Assembly: GCA_905478795.1 (NCBI GenBank)
Contig: CAJQJX010000020.1
Span: forward strand, 1 to 45,269
Direction: 5' to 3'
DNA: 45,269 bases
DNA from: an uncultured Flavobacteriales bacterium
Lineage (GTDB): Bacteria > Bacteroidota > Bacteroidia > Flavobacteriales_D > Sanyastnellaceae
This document shows, piece after piece, positions 18,129 through 26,532 of this stretch. Position 1 is the stretch's first letter. Every line of letters starts with the position of its first letter. The notes beneath the pieces were generated by a model. That model did not search any database. It saw only the letters and a program-made list of their open reading frames with translations, and had not been told where the DNA came from. Both the position numbers and the translations under genes were made by a program.

Positions 18129-18205
18129 GTCCCCGGCATGTTGGTTCAGTAGACCTGCACCGTCGGTCTGTGAGGACCAAGTAGATGTGCAATTTTTGAT
18201 GATCA

Positions 18206-18229
18206 GAAAAACAGGATGCCCCATCCTGT
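18206..18229 (-). terminator. Terminator-like hairpin, oriented for the minus strand
   Basis: Perfect 8-bp stem ACAGGATG/CATCCTGT (18211-18218 with 18222-18229), 3-nt loop. Read on the minus strand it is followed by TTTTTC, like an intrinsic terminator, yet no minus-strand gene ends here. It may instead stop antisense transcription or act as a leader hairpin of the flippase gene. Confidence 0.35.
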
Positions 18230-18243
18230 GCTGGGGCAGGGTG

Positions 18244-18251
18244 TACCTTGT
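18244..18251 (+). promoter_or_regulatory. -7-type element (TACCTTGT) for the flippase operon
   Basis: TACCTTGT lies 30 nt before the ATG at 18282 and just after the 18211-18229 hairpin. Confidence 0.35.
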
Positions 18252-18281
18252 CCCAGTGAACGCAAGCAGCCTCGTCAAGAT

Positions 18282-19535
18282 ATGATTCGGCGGATGGCAA
18301 CCTTGATGGGGGGCTCCGTGGCGGGACAATTGGTGTCCGTTTTGGCCGCGTTTGCGTTAACGAGGCTATACAGCCCAGAAGCCTTTGCGCATTTGGAGAT
18401 GTTTGCCCTGGTAACCGGCATAGGTGCCGTCTTGGGAACTGGAAAATTCGAGCAAGCCTTGATGCTCCCAAAGCAGGAAGGTGCAGCGCGAAGCTTGCTG
18501 TGGGCCGGACAGCGCTCGGTAGGGTATGCTGCGGTGCTCACGGCGATCATAGCATGGCCGACCGCAGCCTGGGTCTCCAGAGAATGGGCCTTGGAACAGT
18601 GGTCTATGGTGGCCTTGTTTTTGCCAGTATTCGTAGCCTTTGCAGCCCATACACGCCTCTTAGAATATTGGCACCACCGCCAAGCCAACGCTGGTCCAGT
18701 GGCTCTGGCCAATGGAGGAGCGCCGTTTGCTGCCGAATCGGGGAAGTTGGCGGGTTCTGTGATGTTGCCCTTGTCGGGTTTGGTATGGGGGTCAGGGCTG
18801 GGGTTGATCACCCGTTGGGCGATCATGCGAAGGGGTCTCAAAGAGGTCTGCCAGTCTGCGGGTTGGAGGCGCTCTGAGCCTGAGCCTGGAACCTCAAAAG
18901 CCCACAGAGACTACCCCACTTGGGTATTGGCCGGAAGCGCCATGAACCGACTGGCTCAATGGCTGCATGTGCTGTTGTTGGGCATCGCATTGGGGCCTGT
19001 GTTGCTGGGCATGTTGGGCTTGGCACGCCGGACAGTGATGCAGCCGCTTTCAATACTGGCTGCCTCTGCGGCGCCCGTGTTGTTTCAGTCGGCGACGGAA
19101 ATGGCCGACGGGGCACCGTTGCGCAGGCTTTTTTGGAAAGCCCTCGCCACTTTCGCCGCCCTTTCGTTCATGGTATGGCTGGTGGTCATGGCGGCACCGG
19201 ACAACACCACTGCATGGTTGTTTGGCGACCAGTGGTTTGGTGTCATGGAAGTCGTGAGGTTGTTGGTGCCATGGTTCGCCCTCAATTTCATGACAGCAGG
19301 CTTGGGCTCTATGTTTCACAGGGTACATCGTCCGAGGTGGATCACCGCTTTGGATGCCCTTCACTTGCTCGCCGTAGGAACGGGTTGGTGGTTGGGTACG
19401 CTGCATCCTGAATGGTTCGGTGGAGGAGAATGGGGAGCTCTGGTGGGCATTGTTTGGGCCAAGTGCGGCTATTATCTGGTCAATGTGACCGTTCTCATCT
19501 TTGCGGTCATGACCCACGGAAATGCGGATCGCTAA
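18282..19535 (+). CDS. Wzx-like polysaccharide flippase
   Basis: 417-aa polytopic membrane protein of the oligosaccharide-flippase (MATE-like, MOP) superfamily, which moves lipid-linked sugar repeat units across the inner membrane. The N-terminus (MIRRMATLMGGSVAGQLVSVLAAFALTRLYSPE) shows the family pattern of a first helix followed by R-x-Y-x-P-E. Roughly 10-12 hydrophobic helices follow along the chain. The ATG at 18282 is chosen because the first helix begins directly after it; earlier in-frame codons add polar non-membrane sequence. It overlaps the next gene, a glycosyltransferase, by 14 nt, which indicates translational coupling and a joint role in exopolysaccharide or O-antigen export. 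Confidence 0.85.
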   Translation: MIRRMATLMGGSVAGQLVSVLAAFALTRLYSPEAFAHLEMFALVTGIGAVLGTGKFEQALMLPKQEGAARSLLWAGQRSVGYAAVLTAIIAWPTAAWVSREWALEQWSMVALFLPVFVAFAAHTRLLEYWHHRQANAGPVALANGGAPFAAESGKLAGSVMLPLSGLVWGSGLGLITRWAIMRRGLKEVCQSAGWRRSEPEPGTSKAHRDYPTWVLAGSAMNRLAQWLHVLLLGIALGPVLLGMLGLARRTVMQPLSILAASAAPVLFQSATEMADGAPLRRLFWKALATFAALSFMVWLVVMAAPDNTTAWLFGDQWFGVMEVVRLLVPWFALNFMTAGLGSMFHRVHRPRWITALDALHLLAVGTGWWLGTLHPEWFGGGEWGALVGIVWAKCGYYLVNVTVLIFAVMTHGNADR

Positions 19536-20694
19536 CGTTGTGCTCAATGACTTTACCCGTGACAATCGGGTATTGAAGATCACCGAGAGTCTATCCTCCG
19601 AGGGCCACGATGTCACCGTTGTGGCCTTGCATAGAAAGGGTCTATCGCAGGATGAGCAGCGCAATGGGTGGCGCATCAAGCGGACCAGGGTGACCACTTC
19701 GGCTTTGCCGCGGGGCACAGTTTTCGGCATTCTGAAGATGGCAGAGCTGGCGTTAAGGGTGGTCTGGAAATGGCGTGGTATGGATGCCTGGCACTGCAAC
19801 GACATCGAAGCTTTCGTCTTGGGGTGGTGCGCGCAACGTCTCAATCCCCGTCTACAGTTGGTTTATGACTGCCACGAATTCGAGGCCGAGCGCAATGCCA
19901 AGCCCGCTTTTGAGCGCAAGCTCGTGGGTTGGTTGGAGCGCCGTATGATCCGCAAGGCAGCAGCGGTCATCACCGTGAGTCCATCGATAGCCGCGGCATA
20001 CGAGGAGCGCTACCGCGGGTATGGTCTGCCACAAGGGCTGCTGGTTCGCAATGTTCCAGCGCCTGTGAACAGCGCCAAACCCAGCGACGGCGACAGCAGT
20101 CCCGCCAAACCCAACCTCTTCAGGCAGCGGTTTGACATTCCCGAGGGCGACTTTATCGCCTTGTATCAAGGAGCTTTTAGCTACAACCGCGGCTTGGAAA
20201 CGTCCATTGCAGCCATGGAAGGCTTGGCAGGGCAGGGTTTACACCTCGTATTTATGGGGTATGGGCCGCTTCAGAATTTGGTAGACGATGCGGCCAAGCG
20301 CTATCCGCATGTGCACGTGCATCCTGCCGTGGCCTATGAAGAGGTCTTGGACCATACCCTGAGCGCAGATGTGGGATTGGTCTCGGTGAAGCCCACCTGC
20401 CTGTCTTACTTGTACTGTCTGCCCAACAAGTTGTTTGAATACATCCTTGCAGGAGTGCCTGTGTTGTCCAACGATTTGCCGGATTGCCGGTCGCTCATTG
20501 AGTCCTTTGGTGTCGGAAGTATCGTGGATCAAGATGACGCGAACGGGTGGCGGAGGGCCCTCCTCAGCATCAAGGCGGCCGGCACAGCTCAGTTTGATCG
20601 CGGGCTAAAGCGCGCAGCCCGAGACCTGTCTTGGGAATCAGAAGTGGCCCCATTGGTCTCGCTTTACGCCAAGATGGCAGATCAGCAGCTTTAG
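19522..20694 (+). CDS. GT4-family glycosyltransferase
   Basis: 390-aa GT-B-fold glycosyltransferase. The N-terminal domain (RIANVVLNDFTRDNRVLKITESL) carries the acceptor side, and YDCHEFEAERN is the usual inter-domain region. The C-terminal domain shows the nucleotide-sugar-binding pattern (FIALYQGAFSYNRGLETSI, then ADVGLVSVKPTC ... LPNKLFEYILAGVPVLSNDLPDC), with the Glu of the E-x7-E element in KLFEYILAGVPVL. It probably adds a sugar to a lipid-linked surface polysaccharide from an NDP-sugar. The start overlaps the flippase by 14 nt. Donor and acceptor cannot be identified. Confidence 0.88.
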   Translation: MRIANVVLNDFTRDNRVLKITESLSSEGHDVTVVALHRKGLSQDEQRNGWRIKRTRVTTSALPRGTVFGILKMAELALRVVWKWRGMDAWHCNDIEAFVLGWCAQRLNPRLQLVYDCHEFEAERNAKPAFERKLVGWLERRMIRKAAAVITVSPSIAAAYEERYRGYGLPQGLLVRNVPAPVNSAKPSDGDSSPAKPNLFRQRFDIPEGDFIALYQGAFSYNRGLETSIAAMEGLAGQGLHLVFMGYGPLQNLVDDAAKRYPHVHVHPAVAYEEVLDHTLSADVGLVSVKPTCLSYLYCLPNKLFEYILAGVPVLSNDLPDCRSLIESFGVGSIVDQDDANGWRRALLSIKAAGTAQFDRGLKRAARDLSWESEVAPLVSLYAKMADQQL

Positions 20695-20718
20695 CACCAG
20701 TGCCCAATTCAGGCACGG

Positions 20719-20726
20719 TACATTCG
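20719..20726 (+). promoter_or_regulatory. -7-type element (TACATTCG), 4 nt before cysQ
   Basis: TACATTCG ends exactly 4 nt before the cysQ ATG; a leaderless transcript is predicted. Confidence 0.45.
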
Positions 20727-20730
20727 CACC

Positions 20731-21522
<792 letters not shown>

Positions 21523-21529
21523 AAGCAAC

Positions 21530-21555
21530 AAGGCCGCCCCCAAAGGGACGGCCTT
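21530..21555. terminator. Bidirectional terminator between cysQ and the fasciclin gene
   Basis: Stem AAGGCCG(C)CCC / GGG(A)CGGCCTT with one mismatch and loop of 5. It lies 8 nt after cysQ and 41 nt after the convergent fasciclin gene; T-rich sequence follows in both directions (GTTTTC on plus, CTTTTAC on minus). Confidence 0.65.
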
Positions 21556-21595
21556 GCCATTGTTTTCTGCAGCCCGAAGGCTGTGTCGTTTCATT

Positions 21596-23971
21596 TTACT
21601 GCTTGACCACGGCCTTGACGGCACGCTGTCCGTCGGCTTCGATCACGACCATGTAGCGGCCGCTGTCAAAGTTGCTCATGTCGAGCATGCCACCGGGGTT
21701 GGTGGTGTCAAAGCAGATGCGGCCGTTGGCGTCAAGCACCTGCAAGCGATCCACCTGAACATTGCCCCAACGGAGCGCATCGGTGGTGGGGTTTGGATAC
21801 ACCTCGAAGAGGCTGCCCAATTCCACTTGGTTGACGTTAGAAGGCAAGCTCAAAACAGCATCGATGACGTGCACCACACCGTTGTCGGCCACGATGTCGG
21901 CCACGATTACTGTGGCGTCGTTCACCATGACCATCATACCGTCGATGGTAATGGTGACCTCGTCGCCTTGCAAAGTCGCAATGGTCTGACCGTCTGAAAG
22001 GTCAGTGCTCATGGCCGCAGCGCCCGCCACAACGTGGTAAGTCAGGATGTCGGTCAGGGTGCCAGTTGGGTCGGCCAACAACTCATCGATCAGGCCAGCA
22101 GGCAACGCAGCAAAAGCCTCGTCAGTTGGGGCAAATACAGTGAAAGGACCTTCGCCAGACAAGGCATCTACCAGTCCTGCTGCAACAACAGCCGCTTCGA
22201 GGATGTTGTGTGATGGGCTGTTGACAATGATGTCTACCACAGTAGCAGGAGTGGGCGCTGGTGGAAGCAGCACGGCGTCGATGACGTGTACCACTCCGTT
22301 TGAACCGATGAGGTCCGCTATAATGACTGCAGCATCGTTGATCATGACCATGTCGCCGTCGATGGTTACGGTAACATCAGCGCCAAAGAGCGTGGTGATG
22401 GTCTGACCGTCAGAGAGGTCAGCAGAGGTCAAGCTGTCTCCAGCCACGTGATAAGTCAAGACGTTGGTCAAGGCAGTGTTGTCCATCAACAGGTCCAGGA
22501 TAATGGCTGGGCCGAGTGCATCAAACGCTGCGTCTGTTGGAGCAAATACCGTGAAAGGACCTGTTCCAGCAAGAGCCTCATCGAGGTTGGTGCTATCCAA
22601 TACTGCGGCAAGTACAGTGTGTACCTCGCTGTCCGCAATGATCTCAGCCACTGTTGGGGTTACTTCTGGAGTAGGGGGGAGCAGAACGGCGTCGATGACG
22701 TGCACCACACCGTTGTCGGTGGTGATGTCGGCCACAGTAACGGTGGCGTTGTTGACCATCACTGTACCGTCCATGATGGAGATGGTGATGTCTTCACCGA
22801 GCAGGGTGGTGAACATGTCGCCATCCATGAGATCGGTGCTGAGCGCAGCGGCACCCACTACGTGATAGAGGAGGATGTCTCCCAAACCTTCGAGTGCGAG
22901 GAGGTCATCGGCAGTGATACCGAGCTCGGTCACCAAGGCTACAATCGCGTCGTCGGTTGGTGCAAAGACGGTAAAAGGACCTTCAGCGGACAAGGCGTCT
23001 ACCAGGCCAGCAGCACCTACGGCTGCTTCCAACAACGTGTGGTCTTCGCTGTTGACGATCACGTCCACAACGGTTGTGGTCTCCGGGGTTGGAGGGAGCA
23101 AGACAGCATCGATGACGTGCACCACACCGTTATCGGTGGTGATGTCGGCCACCGTGACGGTCGCATTGTTGACCATCACTGTACCGTCCATGATGGAGAT
23201 GGTAATGTCTTCACCGAGCAAAGTGGTGAACATGTCGCCATCCATGAGGTCGGTGCTGAGCGCAGCGGCACCCACGACGTGATAGAGGAGGATGTCTCCC
23301 AAACCTTCGAGTGCGAGGAGGTCATCGGCAGTGATACCGAGCTCGGTCACCAAGGCTACAATCGCGTCGTCGGTTGGTGCAAAGACGGTAAAAGGACCTT
23401 CAGCGGACAAGGCGTCTACCAGGCCAGCAGCACCTACGGCCGCTTCCAACAACGTGTGGTCTTCGCTGTTGACGATCACGTCCACAACGGTTGTAGTCTC
23501 CGGAGTTGGAGGGAGCAAGACAGCATCGATCACGTGCACCACACCATTGTCGGCAGTGATGTCGGCCACAGTGACGGTGGCGTTGTTGACCATCACTGTG
23601 CCGTCCATGATGGAGATGGTGATGTCTTCACCGAGCAAGGTGGTGAACATATCGCCGTCCATGAGGTCGGTGCTGAGTGCAGAGGCCCCCACAACGTGGT
23701 AGAGGAGGATATCCGCAAGGCCATCAAGGGCGAGGAGGTCTTCGGCAGTGATGCCGAGTTCAGTGACCAGAGCAGTGACTGCAGCATCGGTCGGTGCGAA
23801 GACCGTAAATGGGCCGTCGCCGGACAGGTCGTCGGCGAGTTCAGCCGCGATGACGGCCGCCTCGAGAAGAGTGTGGTCTTCGCTGTTCACTACCACGTCG
23901 ACTACTGTAGTCTGGGCTGATAAGAGGGTCCCGAGCAGGAGCAAGGGCATGAGTAGAGTATGCTTGAGCAT
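21596..23971 (-). CDS. Secreted five-domain fasciclin (FAS1) adhesin, T9SS cargo
   Basis: 791-aa protein: signal peptide MLKHTLLMPLLLLGTLLSAQ, five FAS1 domains of about 139 aa each (about 21-160, 161-299, 300-438, 439-576, 577-715) and a T9SS sorting domain (FEVYPNPTTDALRWGNV ... MVVIEADGQ). Each FAS1 unit shows both family motifs, GPFTVFAPTDAAV (H1) and NGVVHVIDAVLLPP (H2). FAS1 proteins mediate cell-surface adhesion. Domains 2 and 3 are identical in amino acid sequence except at the final junction, and their DNA (417-bp period) differs only at a handful of synonymous sites. Domains 4 and 5 have a longer loop before the YHVAG/YHVVAG segment. The gene is monocistronic: a hairpin lies 41 nt beyond its stop, and inverted repeats lie upstream. 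Confidence 0.93.
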   Translation of the reverse strand: MLKHTLLMPLLLLGTLLSAQTTVVDVVVNSEDHTLLEAAVIAAELADDLSGDGPFTVFAPTDAAVTALVTELGITAEDLLALDGLADILLYHVVGASALSTDLMDGDMFTTLLGEDITISIMDGTVMVNNATVTVADITADNGVVHVIDAVLLPPTPETTTVVDVIVNSEDHTLLEAAVGAAGLVDALSAEGPFTVFAPTDDAIVALVTELGITADDLLALEGLGDILLYHVVGAAALSTDLMDGDMFTTLLGEDITISIMDGTVMVNNATVTVADITTDNGVVHVIDAVLLPPTPETTTVVDVIVNSEDHTLLEAAVGAAGLVDALSAEGPFTVFAPTDDAIVALVTELGITADDLLALEGLGDILLYHVVGAAALSTDLMDGDMFTTLLGEDITISIMDGTVMVNNATVTVADITTDNGVVHVIDAVLLPPTPEVTPTVAEIIADSEVHTVLAAVLDSTNLDEALAGTGPFTVFAPTDAAFDALGPAIILDLLMDNTALTNVLTYHVAGDSLTSADLSDGQTITTLFGADVTVTIDGDMVMINDAAVIIADLIGSNGVVHVIDAVLLPPAPTPATVVDIIVNSPSHNILEAAVVAAGLVDALSGEGPFTVFAPTDEAFAALPAGLIDELLADPTGTLTDILTYHVVAGAAAMSTDLSDGQTIATLQGDEVTITIDGMMVMVNDATVIVADIVADNGVVHVIDAVLSLPSNVNQVELGSLFEVYPNPTTDALRWGNVQVDRLQVLDANGRICFDTTNPGGMLDMSNFDSGRYMVVIEADGQRAVKAVVKQ
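22680..23930 (-). repeat. Three tandem 417-bp coding repeats (FAS1 domains 1-3)
   Basis: The phrase beginning tgcaccacac recurs at 22701, 23118 and 23535, spaced exactly 417 bp (139 codons). The two lower-coordinate copies share a stretch of well over 100 bases without any difference (about 22862-23020 against 23279-23437). The third copy is more diverged. Confidence 0.9.
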
Positions 23972-24069
23972 GTTTTGTATTTGTGTGATTCAACACATGA
24001 ACAGAGACACGCAAGTAATGTTCAGGGCGCACGGGGTACCAAGATGAAATGGGCGTGTACCAAAGGCGT

Positions 24070-24089
24070 TTCAATCAGTATAGATTGAA
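24070..24089. promoter_or_regulatory. Inverted repeat TTCAATC-6-GATTGAA upstream of the fasciclin gene
   Basis: Perfect 7-bp dyad with a 6-bp spacer, 98 bp upstream of the fasciclin start. Its size and spacing suit a dimeric regulator operator. No regulator gene is adjacent. Confidence 0.4.
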
Positions 24090-24133
24090 GGGGTGCCCAT
24101 CGCTAGAAACATATAAGCATCAGGCTTTCAGAC

Positions 24134-24177
24134 TGCTGTGCGCTTGAAATTGCTTGCGATACTTCAAGCTCACAGCA
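24134..24177. repeat. Long imperfect inverted repeat upstream of the fasciclin gene
   Basis: TGCTGTG-C-GCTTGAA pairs with TTCAAGC-T-CACAGCA (14 of 15 positions), with a 14-nt loop at 24149-24162. No U-tract on either strand, so it is not a typical terminator. It could be an operator or a structured leader element of the fasciclin mRNA. Confidence 0.55.
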
Positions 24178-24258
24178 CATTAAATGACGCTCATTTCCAT
24201 CGACTTGTTGGCTTTTGTTTGCGGATGGGTCCATCGAGTGATCTCCGGATGAAGCCAT

Positions 24259-24300
24259 GAAAAAAAGCCCATGTGCATTGGTGCACATGGGCTTTTATTT
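24259..24300. terminator. Strong bidirectional intrinsic terminator
   Basis: Perfect 13-bp stem AAGCCCATGTGCA/TGCACATGGGCTT (24265-24277 with 24282-24294), TTGG loop, A-run on the left and TTTTATTTT on the right. It serves the minus-strand operon ending at 24338 and would also block plus-strand transcription. Confidence 0.85.
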
Positions 24301-24337
24301 TGACCACCCTATGAAGACAAGGGAAGGTCAAACGGGT

Positions 24338-26530
24338 TTATTCAACCACGATGCGCGTGGGCAAACCTTGTCCGTCCACACTTGCGGTGTAGATGCCCGA
24401 GGCCACTCCAGCGAGCGAAAGCTGTGTGGTGGTGGGACCGAGCTTTGCGGCGAGCACTTGGCGTCCTGACAGATCGCGGAGCACCAAAGTACCAGGGGCT
24501 GCATCGGATTCCCAACGCACAGAAAGCACGTCACGTGCAGGGTTGGGATAGACGGTACAAATCGCACCTCCTTCTTGGTCTTCCACCGATTGGATCACAC
24601 CCAGAGCGATCAGGATACCACGGAATTCCTGGTGGTAGAGATTGGCCACGCGGGGGTCGTGCACGATGACCGTGTTTTCGTCATTGACATTCTCTGCAGA
24701 TGAAGACCAGTTGTGCGAACCGGTGATGACCACGGGGTCATTGGCTGGTGATGCATGGTCCACGATGGCGTATTTATGGTGCAGGTCAGGGCTGATGTTG
24801 TGGTGATACACCTGAACGCCATTGGCCTGCAAATTTTCGAATTCACTGCCGGTGGTGTTCACCTGCTCAATGCCGCCCATAGGGTTGACAAAAAAGCTTT
24901 GTCCGAGGGCTGAAACGGCTTCTCCCAAATCGTCTCGGGTAAAAGCCAGTACAGCAAATTCAAACTCAGCGTCTGCCGCTTCAATCTCTTGGCGAATGGC
25001 ATTCGTTGTGCCGTCAGAGGGCGAGAAGTACAGCTCCACAGGCACCCCTCCCACGAGGAAGTCGACGGGCGTATTCCATGATTTGTCTGGACCAAATTTG
25101 GCGTTCCCTGCATCAGGGGTCATGCCATCTGCGCCCCACATCTCATTGAATTCAATGGTGTAAGCACGGGCCAAGCTCTGGTCCTCGAAGACAATCACGT
25201 TGTTCAAGTCTTGCACCAGATTGCCCGTGGTGAGGTTGGTTGATCCCGTCAGCACAAAGGCGTTCTCAGGGTAGTCAGCATCGCCCAAAATAAATTTGTT
25301 GTGCATGCCGCTGCCTTGGCCATCGGTGCGGGGGTGGGTCACCACAGAAGCAGGAAGGTTCGACAGGCCGACATTGGCATTCTGACCTTCATAGATCCAA
25401 CGGATCTGAACGCCATTGTTGGCGGCGGTCTCAAAGGCATCCTCCAACGTTTGATCGTTGAAGTTGTACGCCGCGACATCCAAGGTGTGCTGCGCAGAAG
25501 TGATCCATGCAGCAACGGTATCGTTCAAGTCCGTTCCCAGAGACATGGCTTCCTCGTCCGTGGCCACAGAAACGTCTACCGCGCCATTGAAATAGACATG
25601 GATGTTGCCAGAGGAATTGGAGACGGTGGCATAGGGACGAATGGGAGACAGTGCCTGTCCGCCCTCAGGCAGCACTGAAATCGCACGGGCGTAATAAATG
25701 GTGCCCGGCTCAAGTCCGGTCAGGTCTACGCTGTGGTCAGTAGTGCTTGAGGCGCCTTCTATGACCTGCCCCAAGTCTTCTGTCAAGCCGTACTCCACGG
25801 TGCCGGCAGAGGCCAAGTCCGTGTCCCAGCTGAGCGTGAATCCTGTGGTGCTCATGTTGGACTGAACCACGGGAGAGGTGTAGCAGATGTCCGAGGCGGG
25901 GATCAAGTCCACTTGGCCACGTGGCAAGAGCTGGTAGCCACCTGTTCCATCAAAAGAGAACTGCGATACAATGCCCACCAAGTCCACTGCGCAACCTGTC
26001 AGGATGTCTCCCACGAGGCTGTTGCTGGTGCGAACATAAATGACGCCCGTCTCGCCATCGGCTGTGAAATCGTAGGTCAAATTCCCGGCAATCTCAATTC
26101 CCGCAAGAGGGAAAGTGGCGCCGTTCACGCGTACGAGCTCTCCTTCGAGCCCTTCGTTCATGTCAGAGGCAGAGATGACTTGGGCGGCAGGAACCGTGCC
26201 CGTTCCGTGGAAGGTGACCTCGGTCAGGTTGGGTCCCACTTCAAGCAATCCGTTGTATTCCGTGATTTCTCCCGTCACGGTGAGGGAGTCTCCAATAACG
26301 GGCTCAGCGTCCCAATCAGACCAGTCGCCTCCGGGATACAAAGCAATGCCTGCTGTGGCGTCTTGGAGGTAGCGTACCGACCCCAGGTTCTCGTCCGAGG
26401 TCACCACGCCGGTGATGGTGACGACATCACCAATGTTAAAGTCAGTGCGGGCCTCAAGAATGTTGTCTTGGGCACATATTGAGCTGGCTGCTGCGGTCAG
26501 CACCAGCGCAAAAAGCGAAATGTATTTCAT
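24338..26530 (-). CDS. Secreted PLD-type nuclease/phosphodiesterase with OB-fold and FnIII, T9SS cargo
   Basis: 730-aa secreted protein. The start at 26530 gives signal peptide MKYISLFALVLTAAASSICA. Domain order: OB-fold-like, DUF5689-type region (about 24-210; DVVTITGVVTSDENLG, GDSLTVTGEITEYNGLLEV); fibronectin type III (about 216-302); two phospholipase-D half-domains with HKD motifs at 410-417 (HNKFILGD, then TGSTNLTTGN) and 584-591 (HHKYAIVD, then TGSHNWSSSAENVNDENT); T9SS sorting domain (about 655-730; VYPNPARDVLSV). The VITGSHNWSSSAE pattern is typical of PLD-family endonucleases that cut nucleic acid without metal. OB-folds bind single-stranded nucleic acid or glycans. It is the last gene of a three-gene operon and begins 2 nt after the receptor gene. 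Confidence 0.88.
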   Translation of the reverse strand: MKYISLFALVLTAAASSICAQDNILEARTDFNIGDVVTITGVVTSDENLGSVRYLQDATAGIALYPGGDWSDWDAEPVIGDSLTVTGEITEYNGLLEVGPNLTEVTFHGTGTVPAAQVISASDMNEGLEGELVRVNGATFPLAGIEIAGNLTYDFTADGETGVIYVRTSNSLVGDILTGCAVDLVGIVSQFSFDGTGGYQLLPRGQVDLIPASDICYTSPVVQSNMSTTGFTLSWDTDLASAGTVEYGLTEDLGQVIEGASSTTDHSVDLTGLEPGTIYYARAISVLPEGGQALSPIRPYATVSNSSGNIHVYFNGAVDVSVATDEEAMSLGTDLNDTVAAWITSAQHTLDVAAYNFNDQTLEDAFETAANNGVQIRWIYEGQNANVGLSNLPASVVTHPRTDGQGSGMHNKFILGDADYPENAFVLTGSTNLTTGNLVQDLNNVIVFEDQSLARAYTIEFNEMWGADGMTPDAGNAKFGPDKSWNTPVDFLVGGVPVELYFSPSDGTTNAIRQEIEAADAEFEFAVLAFTRDDLGEAVSALGQSFFVNPMGGIEQVNTTGSEFENLQANGVQVYHHNISPDLHHKYAIVDHASPANDPVVITGSHNWSSSAENVNDENTVIVHDPRVANLYHQEFRGILIALGVIQSVEDQEGGAICTVYPNPARDVLSVRWESDAAPGTLVLRDLSGRQVLAAKLGPTTTQLSLAGVASGIYTASVDGQGLPTRIVVE

Positions 26531-26532
26531 GT

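Noticed and set aside
22448-23920. 490-codon open frame antisense to the fasciclin gene
   Set aside because: It repeats itself with the same 417-bp period because it lies opposite the FAS1 repeats. The sense strand has signal peptide, domains and sorting signal; the antisense product has no protein-like features.
22680-23930. Regular tandem repeats considered as a CRISPR array
   Set aside because: The 417-bp units are coding and in frame within a fasciclin protein; there are no short direct repeats with spacers.
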